Shown here: piece by piece, positions 26,052-33,896 of the stretch
Layout: each line of letters starts with the position of its first letter
Numbering within the stretch: the stretch's first letter is position 1
NCBI RefSeq assembly: GCF_014203545.1
Contig: NZ_JACHJG010000014.1
Span: 162,442 to 226,441 of the forward strand
DNA length: 64,000 bases
Direction: 5' to 3'
Origin: Streptomyces netropsis
GTDB lineage: Bacteria > Actinomycetota > Actinomycetes > Streptomycetales > Streptomycetaceae
The notes under the pieces: generated by a model
What the model was told of the DNA's origin: nothing
Seen by the model: only the letters and a program-made list of their open reading frames with translations
Databases searched by the model: none
Translations under genes and position numbers: made by a program

Positions 26052-26290
26052 GCGGGTCGCCGATGGTCTTGCGCACGGACGTCGGGGCGTTGCCGGGGTC
26101 CATCATCTGCGGCTACCGGTGGGGGCGGCGAGGTGAGGGGGGAGGCCGTCGCGCCATGCCCGGAGAAGAACGACCAGACTCCCTGGCCTCGCGCCCCACG
26201 GTCAACGACCACGTCGTCGATGCGGGCTCGCAATCCAGACGGCAAGGACAACAGCGCCAGAGCCAGAGTCGCTCACCCGCCGCCGTCGCT

Positions 26291-26725
26291 CTACTCGGTC
26301 GGTTCCCCGAGCGGCGGAAGGACGCCGAGCTGTTGCAGGAAACCGAGTGTGTCCCTGTCGGACCACTTTTCCGCCAGCTTGCCGTTCTCGATGCGGTGGA
26401 CGACCGTCGCCGTGATCTCCAACTGGTTGCCCGTGGCGGGAATGCCCGGCAGATCGCGCTCGTGCACACCCCGGCACAGCAGCCGCGTGGCGACCTTGTC
26501 GCCCTCCGCCACCTGGTCCTGGATCTCGTGCGTGCCCGGCGTCGCCTCCCAGAACACGCGAAAGACCTGCTTCAGCCCCTCGAGACCGGTACCGAAGCCC
26601 GGGAAGGGCGGGGGAGAGTGGTCCAGGTAGTCCTCGGCGACGAGGTCGTCCAAGGCGTCGACGTTGCCCTGGTCGATCTCCTTGTAGAAGCGGCGGACGA
26701 GCCTCTTGTTCTCTGCTGCGGACAC
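26291..26725 (-). CDS. SnoaL-like ester-cyclase family protein
   Basis: 144 aa from GTG 26725. 'NKRLVRRFYKEIDQGNVDALDDLVAEDYLDHSPPP' with 'GLEGLKQVFRVFWEATPG' and 'VHRIENGKLAEKWSDRDTLGFLQQLG' is the SnoaL/NTF2 pattern, with the typical 'DH' after the third helix. Members range from polyketide cyclases to general ligand binders; no polyketide genes are nearby, so a generic role is likely. Confidence 0.88.
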   Translation of the reverse strand: MSAAENKRLVRRFYKEIDQGNVDALDDLVAEDYLDHSPPPFPGFGTGLEGLKQVFRVFWEATPGTHEIQDQVAEGDKVATRLLCRGVHERDLPGIPATGNQLEITATVVHRIENGKLAEKWSDRDTLGFLQQLGVLPPLGEPTE

Positions 26726-26942
26726 CCCCGCAGTGTGGCCGGGTGCGCCGTATCCCTCGGATATGACGCGCCCGGCTTCCGTCGAGGTTCACCCCTGTGG
26801 AGCCCGGCCCGGTCGACGACGGCAGTCGACCGGCTGATCGCCCGCCGCGACGTCCACCGGAGGGAAAAGACTCTCTGGCGGATGCTCTACGAGACGGTCG
26901 CGAGGGTGGAAGCTCGGTGGTGCGACTCTCTGTCGGCAATCC

Positions 26943-27794
26943 CTACTCGACGGGCTCGGCGATCAGGGCGGTGGCGACTTGGCGGAAGCCGAGCCGGGCG
27001 TAGATCCGGGCGACGTCCTCGTCTCCTGCGGACAAGAACACGGTCTCCACGCCCCGTGAGCGGGCATCGGCTACCAGCACCGCGGTGACCGCGAGCGCAA
27101 GCCCGCGACGGCGCGCGGTGGGCAAGGTGCCCACCCCCACGATTTCACTGACCGCTCCCACCGGCTGGTGCTGGCCGGCGCACAGTGCCCTTCCGTCCTC
27201 CACTGCGGCGGCAACGCACGTCAGGCCCGACAGGATGCGTGCCGCCATACGGTCCACCGACCCGTCGCCGGCGCGGCCACGCACCGCCTCGTCCAGTTCC
27301 GGCACACCGTCCGGACCGGTGCGGGTTCCGGGCTCGGCGAAGGCCGGGTAGGGGACAGCCAGCGCGCTCGGCAGCACGGGATCGCCCGGCCCGATGGTCC
27401 GCAGCGCCACGCCATCGGCTACGTCGGCCACGGCGCGGGTCGGCGCCTCCGGGCCAAGCACCATCAAGGGGTGCTCGTGCACGACAAGCCCCGTGCGCTC
27501 GACAGCATCCCGCAGTGAGGGCGTGGTCTCGGCAACCCACTCGAAGGTCTCCGGGATGCCCAGCTCCCGCTGCCGGACACGCACCCGGGTTACATCGTCG
27601 GCGCTCACCGCTCCGGACCACCCGTGGGCAGGGCGTGCGTAAAAGGGCCAGCCCTGTCCCTCCCGAACGAACAGGGTCAGCGGGCCGAAGTCCTCGATCC
27701 GGGCACCGGCCCGGGGAACCACGTCGTAGTACTGCTCAAGCCGGTCCAGCAGTTCACGACGGCCGTCAAACCCCACAGATGTCACACCAGGCAT
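26943..27794 (-). CDS. GNAT-family N-acetyltransferase
   Basis: 283 aa from ATG 27794. The C-terminal half carries the acetyl-CoA loop ('IVGVGTLPTARRRGLALAVTAVLVADARSRGVETVFLSAGDEDVARIYARLGFRQV'). The N-terminal half is a degenerate GNAT-like domain ('DFGPLTLFVREGQGWPFYARP'), giving the tandem-type architecture. It lies a few bases upstream of the convergently unrelated DUF4232 gene on the same strand (stop of one to start of next 5 bp apart in the opposite order), so the two may be co-transcribed. Substrate unknown. Confidence 0.85.
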   Translation of the reverse strand: MPGVTSVGFDGRRELLDRLEQYYDVVPRAGARIEDFGPLTLFVREGQGWPFYARPAHGWSGAVSADDVTRVRVRQRELGIPETFEWVAETTPSLRDAVERTGLVVHEHPLMVLGPEAPTRAVADVADGVALRTIGPGDPVLPSALAVPYPAFAEPGTRTGPDGVPELDEAVRGRAGDGSVDRMAARILSGLTCVAAAVEDGRALCAGQHQPVGAVSEIVGVGTLPTARRRGLALAVTAVLVADARSRGVETVFLSAGDEDVARIYARLGFRQVATALIAEPVE

Positions 27795-27799
27795 GCGGA

Positions 27800-28492
27800 T
27801 CAGCCGCCCTGACCGGCGCTTCCGATCGGGCCGACCTTCACCGGGGAGCCGGAGCCGTCCGTGATGGGCAACGTGGCGGCACCCGGCCAAGGGAGGGAGA
27901 CCGTCTTCGTCTCGCTTGGCGGGGTCACCAGAAGCCCCGTGACGCGGATGCCGGAGCCACCCGACTTGTTGAACGGATAGTTGATGCCGAAGAACGTCGA
28001 CTGCCCGGCCTTGAGGACTGTCGAGGGGGCCTGCTCACCAGTGCGCTTCGCGGACAGCGACCCCGCGTTGGTCTTCAGATCGACGCCCGCGTACCCGGAG
28101 ATCGCACAGCTGCGGCCGCCGCGGTTCTTCAGCTCCACCACGACGGTGCCATCGGAGTCACCGTCGATGGTGCCGTCCTTGGCCGTGATCTGCAGCTCGT
28201 CTGTACGGCACTTGGCGGCCTTGCCGCTCTCCTTGGAGCCGGTCCCGGCGGCCGCACCCTGCCCGCCGGAGCCCTGCCCGCCGGAGCCCTTCCCGGCGGA
28301 GTCCTTTCCGCCGCCCTGATCCGAACCGCCCGCGCCCGAGCTGTCGGAGCCGGGGCCACCGCCCGAGGACGACACGGAAGGCGGGGACGACGGAGCGCTT
28401 TGTCCCTTGCCGTCATCGTCGCTCTGGCAGGCCGTGAGCGTGAGGCCCGCGGCGATGGCCAGGGCGGCGAAGGTTAACTTTTGAACGCGCAT
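27800..28492 (-). CDS. DUF4232-domain lipoprotein
   Basis: 230 aa from ATG 28492. The lipobox 'LTLTAC' ends a signal peptide at Cys22. A Ser/Gly/Lys-rich linker of about 70 residues follows, then a DUF4232 domain ('CRTDELQITAKDG', 'VVVELKNRGGRSCAISGYAGVDL', 'FFGINYPFNKSGGSGIRVTGLLVTPP'). The codon for Leu6 is TTA, so translation may depend on bldA. It is a surface-anchored protein of unknown ligand. The GNAT gene starts 5 bp after its stop. Confidence 0.85.
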   Translation of the reverse strand: MRVQKLTFAALAIAAGLTLTACQSDDDGKGQSAPSSPPSVSSSGGGPGSDSSGAGGSDQGGGKDSAGKGSGGQGSGGQGAAAGTGSKESGKAAKCRTDELQITAKDGTIDGDSDGTVVVELKNRGGRSCAISGYAGVDLKTNAGSLSAKRTGEQAPSTVLKAGQSTFFGINYPFNKSGGSGIRVTGLLVTPPSETKTVSLPWPGAATLPITDGSGSPVKVGPIGSAGQGG

Positions 28493-28829
28493 CGTTTCTG
28501 CCTCAATATCGGTTGGGGGCGCCAGCGCTCGGTACGAGTCCGTACGAGCGAGCGCTTCTGACCACCAGGATGCACCCGGCCTGGCGAACCGTTCCGCCCA
28601 ACCACTCCCTAATACATTCCTGTTACACGCACAGCCGGGCGTGACACGCACCGCCACCGGTCGGACTCCGCCCGCACCCGTCCCTCGCACAGCCTTTCCC
28701 GGCCGTCGTCCAGGGCGGGAAGCAGGACCCGAACACGGTGTGCCGTGCCGCGCCGGGACACACCGTCGGCCGCCGACTGGGACAGATCCGTAACTCGGCG
28801 GAACTTGACCACAAGGGGGCATGCCCACC

Positions 28830-28946
28830 TCACCCGTCCCACCCGTGTCCGGGGCAGGCGCCGGGTCCACCGGGTAGTCCGCGGGCGCCGGGATCGACCG
28901 CGACCCACCCAGCCGGGCACGCGTCGATGCCGAGGACCGTCGTCAT
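28830..28946 (-). pseudogene. DUF429 N-terminal fragment
   Basis: ATG 28946 reads 'MTTVLGIDACPAGWVAVD', the hallmark N-terminus of DUF429 (RNase H-like predicted nuclease, 'GVD.cp.GWv'). The frame then ends after 38 codons in low-complexity Gly/Pro sequence. It is a truncated remnant. Confidence 0.45.
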
Positions 28947-29337
28947 GTCAGCCCACGTCCTCGAACGGTGCCGTCGAGGGATAGCCGTATTCCCCGTACG
29001 GCCGGACGAAGCGAGCCGGTACGACGGTCCTGCGGTGCACGAGTGCGTGGCGCGTGCGCTCGTAGAGCTCGACCGGCTCCTGGCCGCCGGGCCCGATCGG
29101 CTGAATGCCCTGCGCGGGATCGCGCGCAGCGCCCGCAACAGGCGCTCGTCCGTCCCGCCCGAGGCGCGGGCGGCCCTGACCAGGTGCTCGGGGCCGGGCT
29201 GGGACGGGTCATCGTGCCCGCCTCTGTACCCAGGCGCCATCCCCCGGAATGCGCGTGACGCCGGAATTCGTGTGACGCGCTGCCGGCGGCGGGCAAGGCG
29301 GCGGGGATACCCGCGGGGCGTGGTGTAAGCAGGAGCC
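28947..29337. other. No supportable gene
   Basis: A plus-strand frame through 28930-29330 contains 'VHECVARALVELDRLLAAGPDRLNALRGIA', which may be a decayed coding piece, but no family is recognised. Together with 28493-28829 this region looks like degraded sequence upstream of the phosphatase gene. Confidence 0.3.
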
Positions 29338-30471
29338 ATGGAACTTCGGCGGTGGCGACGGGATCGTAGCCGGGCGCTGGTGGCGGTGCCCTTCCTTCTG
29401 ATCCTGGTCGTCACCGTCGTCGACATCCTGGCCCCGCCTGAGGTGCATCTCGGACCCTTCCTGGTGGCCGCTCCCGCTGTCACCGCGTCGTTCGGCGGCC
29501 CATGGCTGACGGGGCTCGTCGGATTCGTCGCCATCGTGGCCCAGGCGGTCGTCGCTGTGACCCGCACCAGCCTCACCGACCTCAACCACACCCTGCAGAT
29601 CTCCGCCCTGATCCTGATCTCGGCGATCGTGACCTTGTTCGCACTCCACCGTGAGCGGCACGAACAGCAGATGACACGGCTCAGATCGGTGGCCCAGGCG
29701 ACCCAGGGAGTGCTGCTCCGGCCGCTTCCCCGGCAGGTCGGCCCGCTGCGCATCGCCTCGGTCTATCTCGCGGCCGAGGCCGAGGCGGAGATCGGCGGCG
29801 ACCTCTACGCGGTCGCGCGGACGGCTGACGCAACCAGGCTCGTCATCGGCGACGTCCGCGGCAAGGGTCTGGAGGCCATCAGCGATGCGGCGCTCGTCCT
29901 CGGAGCCTTCCGGGCCGCCGCTCACCGGCAGGCGGCGCTGCCCGCGCTCGTCGCCCACCTGGAAGGGGCCGTCTCCTCCGATCTGAACGATCCCGGCGTG
30001 CAGGAGGAGGAGTCCTTCGTTACCGCGGCCGTGCTGGACGTCCCCGACACCGAGCACGTCCTGCACCTCGTCAGTTGCGGGCACCCGCCGCCCCTGCTGC
30101 TGCGCGACGGGCGGGCCGCCCCGATGGAGGTGACCCGCCCCGCGCTCCCGCTGGGCCTCACCGACATCGCCCGCCCTGAATTCACCGTGGAGTCCTTCCC
30201 TTTCGAGGCCGACGATGTCGTGCTCCTCTACACCGATGGAGTCACCGAGGCGCGCGACGGCTCGGGGACGTTCTACCCCCTGGCCGAACGGATGGCCGCC
30301 TGGTCGGGCGACGGCCCGGAGGCCCTGCTGCGGTACCTGTCCGGCGACCTGCTGGCGTACGCGGGTGGCTTCCTCGGCGACGATGCGGCGATGGTCGCCG
30401 TCCAGCGCCTGCCCATGGCACAGGCCGGTCCTGTGGCAACTCCGGCCCCGGCAAAGCGATCCCGAGCGTGA
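29338..30471 (+). CDS. Membrane-anchored SpoIIE-type PP2C phosphatase (paralog 2)
   Basis: 377 aa from ATG 29338. The N-terminal half has membrane helices ('ALVAVPFLLILVVTVVDILA', 'FLVAAPAVTASFGG', 'LVGFVAIVAQAVVAV', 'ILISAIVTLFAL'). The PP2C motifs are 'IGGDLYAV', 'VIGDVRGKGL', 'SCGHPPPLLL', 'LLYTDGVTEARDG' and 'GFLGDDAAMVAVQ'. It is co-oriented with, and immediately left of, the biosynthetic cluster, and is the paralog of the phosphatase at 10424-11530. From the family it should act on a phosphorylated anti-anti-sigma factor; none is adjacent. Confidence 0.9.
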   Translation: MELRRWRRDRSRALVAVPFLLILVVTVVDILAPPEVHLGPFLVAAPAVTASFGGPWLTGLVGFVAIVAQAVVAVTRTSLTDLNHTLQISALILISAIVTLFALHRERHEQQMTRLRSVAQATQGVLLRPLPRQVGPLRIASVYLAAEAEAEIGGDLYAVARTADATRLVIGDVRGKGLEAISDAALVLGAFRAAAHRQAALPALVAHLEGAVSSDLNDPGVQEEESFVTAAVLDVPDTEHVLHLVSCGHPPPLLLRDGRAAPMEVTRPALPLGLTDIARPEFTVESFPFEADDVVLLYTDGVTEARDGSGTFYPLAERMAAWSGDGPEALLRYLSGDLLAYAGGFLGDDAAMVAVQRLPMAQAGPVATPAPAKRSRA

Positions 30472-30821
30472 CGTTGCCGACCCGTCCGACTCTCCGACGT
30501 CGGCTGGGTCCTGGGCGCGGGCAACCGCTGAGCGGGCCTGGCCGTCGAGCAGGAGAGCCAGGCCCTCTCCGTGGATCACCACCAACCTTGACGACCCGAG
30601 GTTCGACCGCGCGCTGGTGCGCGCCGGCGCCGGGTGGAGTGGGGCGTAAGCGGTGCGCGGACGCATCCCGCGAGTGCTCGTCGCGGGGCCGGGGTGGTCG
30701 GTGCGGCCGGGGGAGTACGCGCCGGGTGTGGAGCGGTTGACCGGGCTGCGAACGGCGGCGGACCGGATCGAGTCGCTCTTTGCGGGCTGAGGCGTCGGGT
30801 GGCCTGTGGGCGCACTCCGAA

Positions 30822-30937
30822 CAGCCACATCTGTCCGTATTGCCATTGATTGAGGCCCTGTGGGTGTTGTGTTCACCCCTCGCTTTGGTGTCAGAGAACT
30901 TGGTGAATGGCTCTGTCGGTGGATTCCGGGATGGGTG
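30822..30937 (+). repeat. Left copy of 116-bp cluster-flanking direct repeat
   Basis: It aligns without gaps to 60744-60859, 92 of 116 positions identical by hand count. The best-conserved part is the last 40 bp (ACTTGGTGAATGG, then TCGGTGGATTCCGGGA). It ends 91 bp upstream of the small secreted peptide gene, so it may carry that gene's promoter or operator. The rest of the stretch 30472-31028 holds only scraps of decayed coding sequence ('VERLTGLRTAADRIESLFAG' ends near 30790). Confidence 0.8.
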
Positions 30938-31028
30938 CCCACCATCGTGGAAGGGCGGAAGGGAAACGGCCGGACGGCATCGGCCGGGACTTTTTCAGCA
31001 TTCCTCACCCTGAATTCCGGGAGAAGTA

Positions 31029-31175
31029 ATGAAGTCTGTCCCCGCGTTCGTGGTCGCTGTTCTCTGCGTGATGATGGTCGGCGCCGTTGCCGGAACCGCT
31101 ACCGCCGACAGCGGCCGCGCCGACACCCGGCCGACGTCCTCCATCCTGCCCGACGGCGACAGCGGCTGGGGATGA
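31029..31175 (+). CDS. 48-aa secreted peptide ending DGDSGWG (candidate signal peptide)
   Basis: ATG 31029 is 6 bp after GGGAGAAG, a strong ribosome-binding site. The N-terminus 'MKSVPAFVVAVLCVMMVGAV' is a good Sec signal peptide with likely cleavage at 'ATA-D'. The mature remainder is only about 21 residues, acidic, and ends 'LPDGDSGWG'. Its stop precedes the regulator start at 31279 by about 100 bp on the same strand. No lanthipeptide, lasso or other modification enzyme is nearby. A secreted short peptide beside a regulator with an NTPase domain suggests a pheromone or precursor. That role is inference; the gene itself is well supported. Confidence 0.6.
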   Translation: MKSVPAFVVAVLCVMMVGAVAGTATADSGRADTRPTSSILPDGDSGWG

Positions 31176-31278
31176 CCTGCGTGTACGTGCGGGGAAGCCG
31201 ACTCTTGATGAGTTCCGGAGTCTGCTGCCCGCAGGGCCCGGAACGCGCGAATCGTACAGAGAAAGGGCGCCCGAATCC

Positions 31279-32730
31279 GTGAGCAGTAAACTACGGGAAG
31301 CAGTCCGCGAAATTCGTGACCGGGAAAGAGAAGTGCTCGGACACGTCGCGTGCGGGGACGCCTATGGGGAGACGGACCGGCGCATGAACGTCAGTCCGCA
31401 AACTGTCGAAAAAAAGTCGGCACCCAGACCTTCGCTGCGCGACCGCGCAGCCCGTGGCCGACGAGAGCAGCCGGTGCCGGTACCGTCGGAGGGGGATGCC
31501 GGAGCAGTCCCCTTCGCCGAGCTTCTGAAGAGCCATCGGGGCCGGTCCGGACTGACCCAGCAACAACTGGCGGACTTCGCCACGTTGAGCGTCCGAGCGA
31601 TCCGGGACCTGGAGAGCGGCAGGGTACGACGGCCCCGGCGGGAGAGTGTGGGGCTGCTCGCCGACGCGTTGCGGTTGGGTGACCAGGAGCGCCTGCAACT
31701 GCACGCCGCCGGGGGGAGCCCGGCGGACCATCGGGTTTCGCTGTTCGAACTGCCCACGCCGCCGGCTCCGCCCGGCGCGCTGGTGGGCCGGGAAGCGGAG
31801 CTGCAGGTTCTGCTCGATCAGGTGACCGTGCACGGCCACCGCCTGGTGAGCGTGGTCGGAATCAGCGGCATCGGCAAGACGCATCTGGTGCTTGAGGCGG
31901 CCAAAGTGCTGCGTGCCAGGGGCTGGCAGGTCGGGTGGCACTCCTTGGCCGGGGATCCACTGTGCTGCGGTGTGATCCCGGCGGCCGACTCCGGTTCCGA
32001 CGAGCCGCCGACGCGCGCCACCGACCTGACCGACGACCTCGCCGGGGCGATCGGCGAGAGACACCAGCTGCTGGTGATCGATGGCGACGACGCTCCCGGG
32101 CCCGGCAGGGTGGACGTCGGCGAACTGCTTCGGCGTTGCCCGGGTCTGCGCGTTGTGGTGACCGGTCTGGCGCCGCGCTACCTGCCAGGCGAGCGCGTAC
32201 TGCCGCTCACCGCGATGGCCGTGCCGGAGGAGGCGCGGGACCATGACTACGCCCGTTTGAGCGAGGTCGCGTCCGTGGCGCTGTTCCTGTCCCACATGCG
32301 CCGGTCACGGCCGGGGTTCCGGCTGCGGGAGGACAACGCGCACGCGGTGGTGCGGTTGTGCCGCTGGCTCGACGGCGTACCCAGGGCGCTTGAATACGCG
32401 GCAGGCTGGTGCCTGGTGTACTCGCCGGAGCTCCTGCTGGCCCGAGTCGGTCGTGACTCGCATCTCTTCTCCTCGCCGACGGGCTGCGCCTGCCAGAACC
32501 TGCTGCGTTCCCTGGCGCGCAGCGTCGACGTCGTGGCCGAGCGCTACCGCCACGTGCTGGCCGAGGTGGCGGACCGTCCGCACTGGACGGTCGCGGACAT
32601 CGATCACCTTGTCCCGGATCCGGCCGCCGCCTTGCACGCGCTGTTGATCCACGGCCTTGTGCGGCCGGCAGGCGCCCACCTGCCGGAGCAGTTCACAGCG
32701 CTGCAACTGGTGCGGCTCCTGTACGTGTAG
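31279..32730 (+). CDS. Cluster regulator: LuxR-like HTH + XRE HTH + NTPase
   Basis: 483 aa from GTG 31279, chosen because 'GAGAAAGGG' precedes it and a LuxR-like start follows. Residues 1-46 resemble a LuxR HTH ('REIRDREREVLGHVACGDAYGETDRRMNVSPQTVEKK') that stops before its last helix. Residues about 78-143 are an XRE-type HTH ('SGLTQQQLADFATLSVRAIRDLESGRVRRP'). A P-loop NTPase follows, with Walker A 'GISGIGKT' at 194-201 and a Walker B-like 'QLLVIDGDD'. There is no TPR tail; the protein is short compared with AfsR/LAL regulators. It lies between the secreted peptide gene and the AmCP gene, so it is the likely cluster-situated activator. Confidence 0.75.
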   Translation: MSSKLREAVREIRDREREVLGHVACGDAYGETDRRMNVSPQTVEKKSAPRPSLRDRAARGRREQPVPVPSEGDAGAVPFAELLKSHRGRSGLTQQQLADFATLSVRAIRDLESGRVRRPRRESVGLLADALRLGDQERLQLHAAGGSPADHRVSLFELPTPPAPPGALVGREAELQVLLDQVTVHGHRLVSVVGISGIGKTHLVLEAAKVLRARGWQVGWHSLAGDPLCCGVIPAADSGSDEPPTRATDLTDDLAGAIGERHQLLVIDGDDAPGPGRVDVGELLRRCPGLRVVVTGLAPRYLPGERVLPLTAMAVPEEARDHDYARLSEVASVALFLSHMRRSRPGFRLREDNAHAVVRLCRWLDGVPRALEYAAGWCLVYSPELLLARVGRDSHLFSSPTGCACQNLLRSLARSVDVVAERYRHVLAEVADRPHWTVADIDHLVPDPAAALHALLIHGLVRPAGAHLPEQFTALQLVRLLYV

Positions 32731-32868
32731 GACCGCACCCCGACCAGGACCGCACCCCGACGGGGGCGAGCCAGGCTGCTGAGACTGCCGCTGGTTCTGC
32801 CTATCGGGACCCGGAACGGCCATTACGTTTTACCCGTATCGCGTGGCGGTCAATGAAAGGAACTGGAA

Positions 32869-33033
32869 ATGGTCACCTGCCCGGAATGCGAGAGCTCGGT
32901 GGTTCCCGCCGTAGCACCGGTGATTGGCGAAATCGTGGAATGCGGTGAGTGCGCCAGCGAACTCGAGATCCTCACGCTGGATCCGATACGGGCTGCGCTC
33001 GCGCCGGAGATCGAAGAGGACTGGGGGGAGTGA
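32869..33033 (+). CDS. Amino-group carrier protein (LysW-type AmCP)
   Basis: 54 aa; ATG 32869 follows GAAAGGAA. A zinc-ribbon core is formed by Cys4/Cys7 ('CPEC') and Cys25/Cys28 ('CGEC'). The very acidic C-terminus ends in the diagnostic 'EDWGE'. In this family the gamma-carboxyl of the terminal Glu forms an isopeptide bond with the alpha-amino group of glutamate or aminoadipate and carries it through activation and reduction. It is the first gene of a tightly packed run (next start overlaps its stop). The transketolase and aminotransferase genes downstream point to the secondary-metabolite form of the pathway, not lysine or arginine supply. Confidence 0.95.
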   Translation: MVTCPECESSVVPAVAPVIGEIVECGECASELEILTLDPIRAALAPEIEEDWGE

Positions 33034-33896
33034 GCCGCGCCGTGCCCTTCGCAGTACTCGCTTCTCGCGTGCGGGCCAGTGAGAAAAGCATCCTCGAAGC
33101 CTTCGGCCGCAGAGGGATCGCCCATCGGCACATCGACAGCCGTGAGTGGTGGCACCAACTCGGTGACCGAGGCCCTCGCCCGATCGTGCTGAACAGGGAG
33201 ATCGGGCTCGCCAGGGCGACGTACGCGGCCCACGCGCTGGAATCGGCGGGGGCGACGGTGGTCAACTCGGCGCGGGCGACCGAGCTGTGCGGGGACAAGT
33301 GGCGCACGTCCGCGGCGCTGGTCGAAGCCGGACTTCCGACGCCGCGAACGGCCCTCGGGCTCACCCCGGAAGCGGCGCTGACGGCTTTGGAGACCATCGG
33401 CTATCCGGCTGTGGTGAAGCCTTTGCAGGGTTCGTGGGGACGGCTGGTCGCCGCGTTGCCGGATCGGCAGACCGCGGAAACCGTATTGGAGTACGTCGCC
33501 GCGTTGCCCTCACCGCAGGCTCGGATCGTCTACCTGCAGGAGTGGATGGCCAAACCGGGACGGGACATCCGGGTCGTCGTGGTGGGCGGCGAAGCGCTCG
33601 CTGCGACCTACCGGCGCAGTGAGGATTGGCGGACCAACGTGGCACGGGGTGCCGTGAGCGAACTGTGTACCTTGACACCGGACATCGCGAAACTCGCGGT
33701 CATGGCCGCGCAGGCCGTGGAGGCCGAGATCGCCGGTGTCGACCTGATCGAGGACGAGACGGGAGAGGTCCTTGTCCTGGAGGTCAACCACGGTGTCGAG
33801 TTCTCCGGTCTGCAGCAGGCTCTCGGTGACACGGTTTCCGTCGCCGACCGGATCGTCGACCACCTCCTGACGAAGTCACGCTCATGCTCCGAGTAG
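33030..33896 (+). CDS. AmCP-glutamate ligase (LysX/ArgX-like ATP-grasp)
   Basis: 288 aa. GTG 33030 overlaps the AmCP stop (GTGA); GTG 33042 is the alternative. ATP-grasp features: 'DKWRTSAALVEAGLPTPRTALG', 'YPAVVKPLQGSWGRLVAAL', 'VYLQEWMAKPGRDIRVVVVGGEALAA' and the metal/ATP end 'GVDLIEDETGEVLVLEVNHGVEFSG'. By homology it attaches an amino acid, most likely glutamate, to the C-terminal Glu of AmCP. The 'EVNH.VEF' signature is specific to the LysX/ArgX group. Its 3' end overlaps the next start by 13 bp. Confidence 0.92.
   Translation: MSRAVPFAVLASRVRASEKSILEAFGRRGIAHRHIDSREWWHQLGDRGPRPIVLNREIGLARATYAAHALESAGATVVNSARATELCGDKWRTSAALVEAGLPTPRTALGLTPEAALTALETIGYPAVVKPLQGSWGRLVAALPDRQTAETVLEYVAALPSPQARIVYLQEWMAKPGRDIRVVVVGGEALAATYRRSEDWRTNVARGAVSELCTLTPDIAKLAVMAAQAVEAEIAGVDLIEDETGEVLVLEVNHGVEFSGLQQALGDTVSVADRIVDHLLTKSRSCSE

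Noticed and set aside
31029..31175. Ribosomally synthesised, modified peptide (lasso or lanthipeptide) precursor
   Set aside because: The peptide has a Sec signal, no Cys in the mature part and no modification enzyme nearby. A secreted signalling or structural peptide is more likely.
31172..31282. 36-codon frame overlapping the secreted-peptide stop as ATGA
   Set aside because: The product is basic, without a signal or family likeness, and the regulator's own ribosome-binding site lies inside it. The overlap is probably chance.
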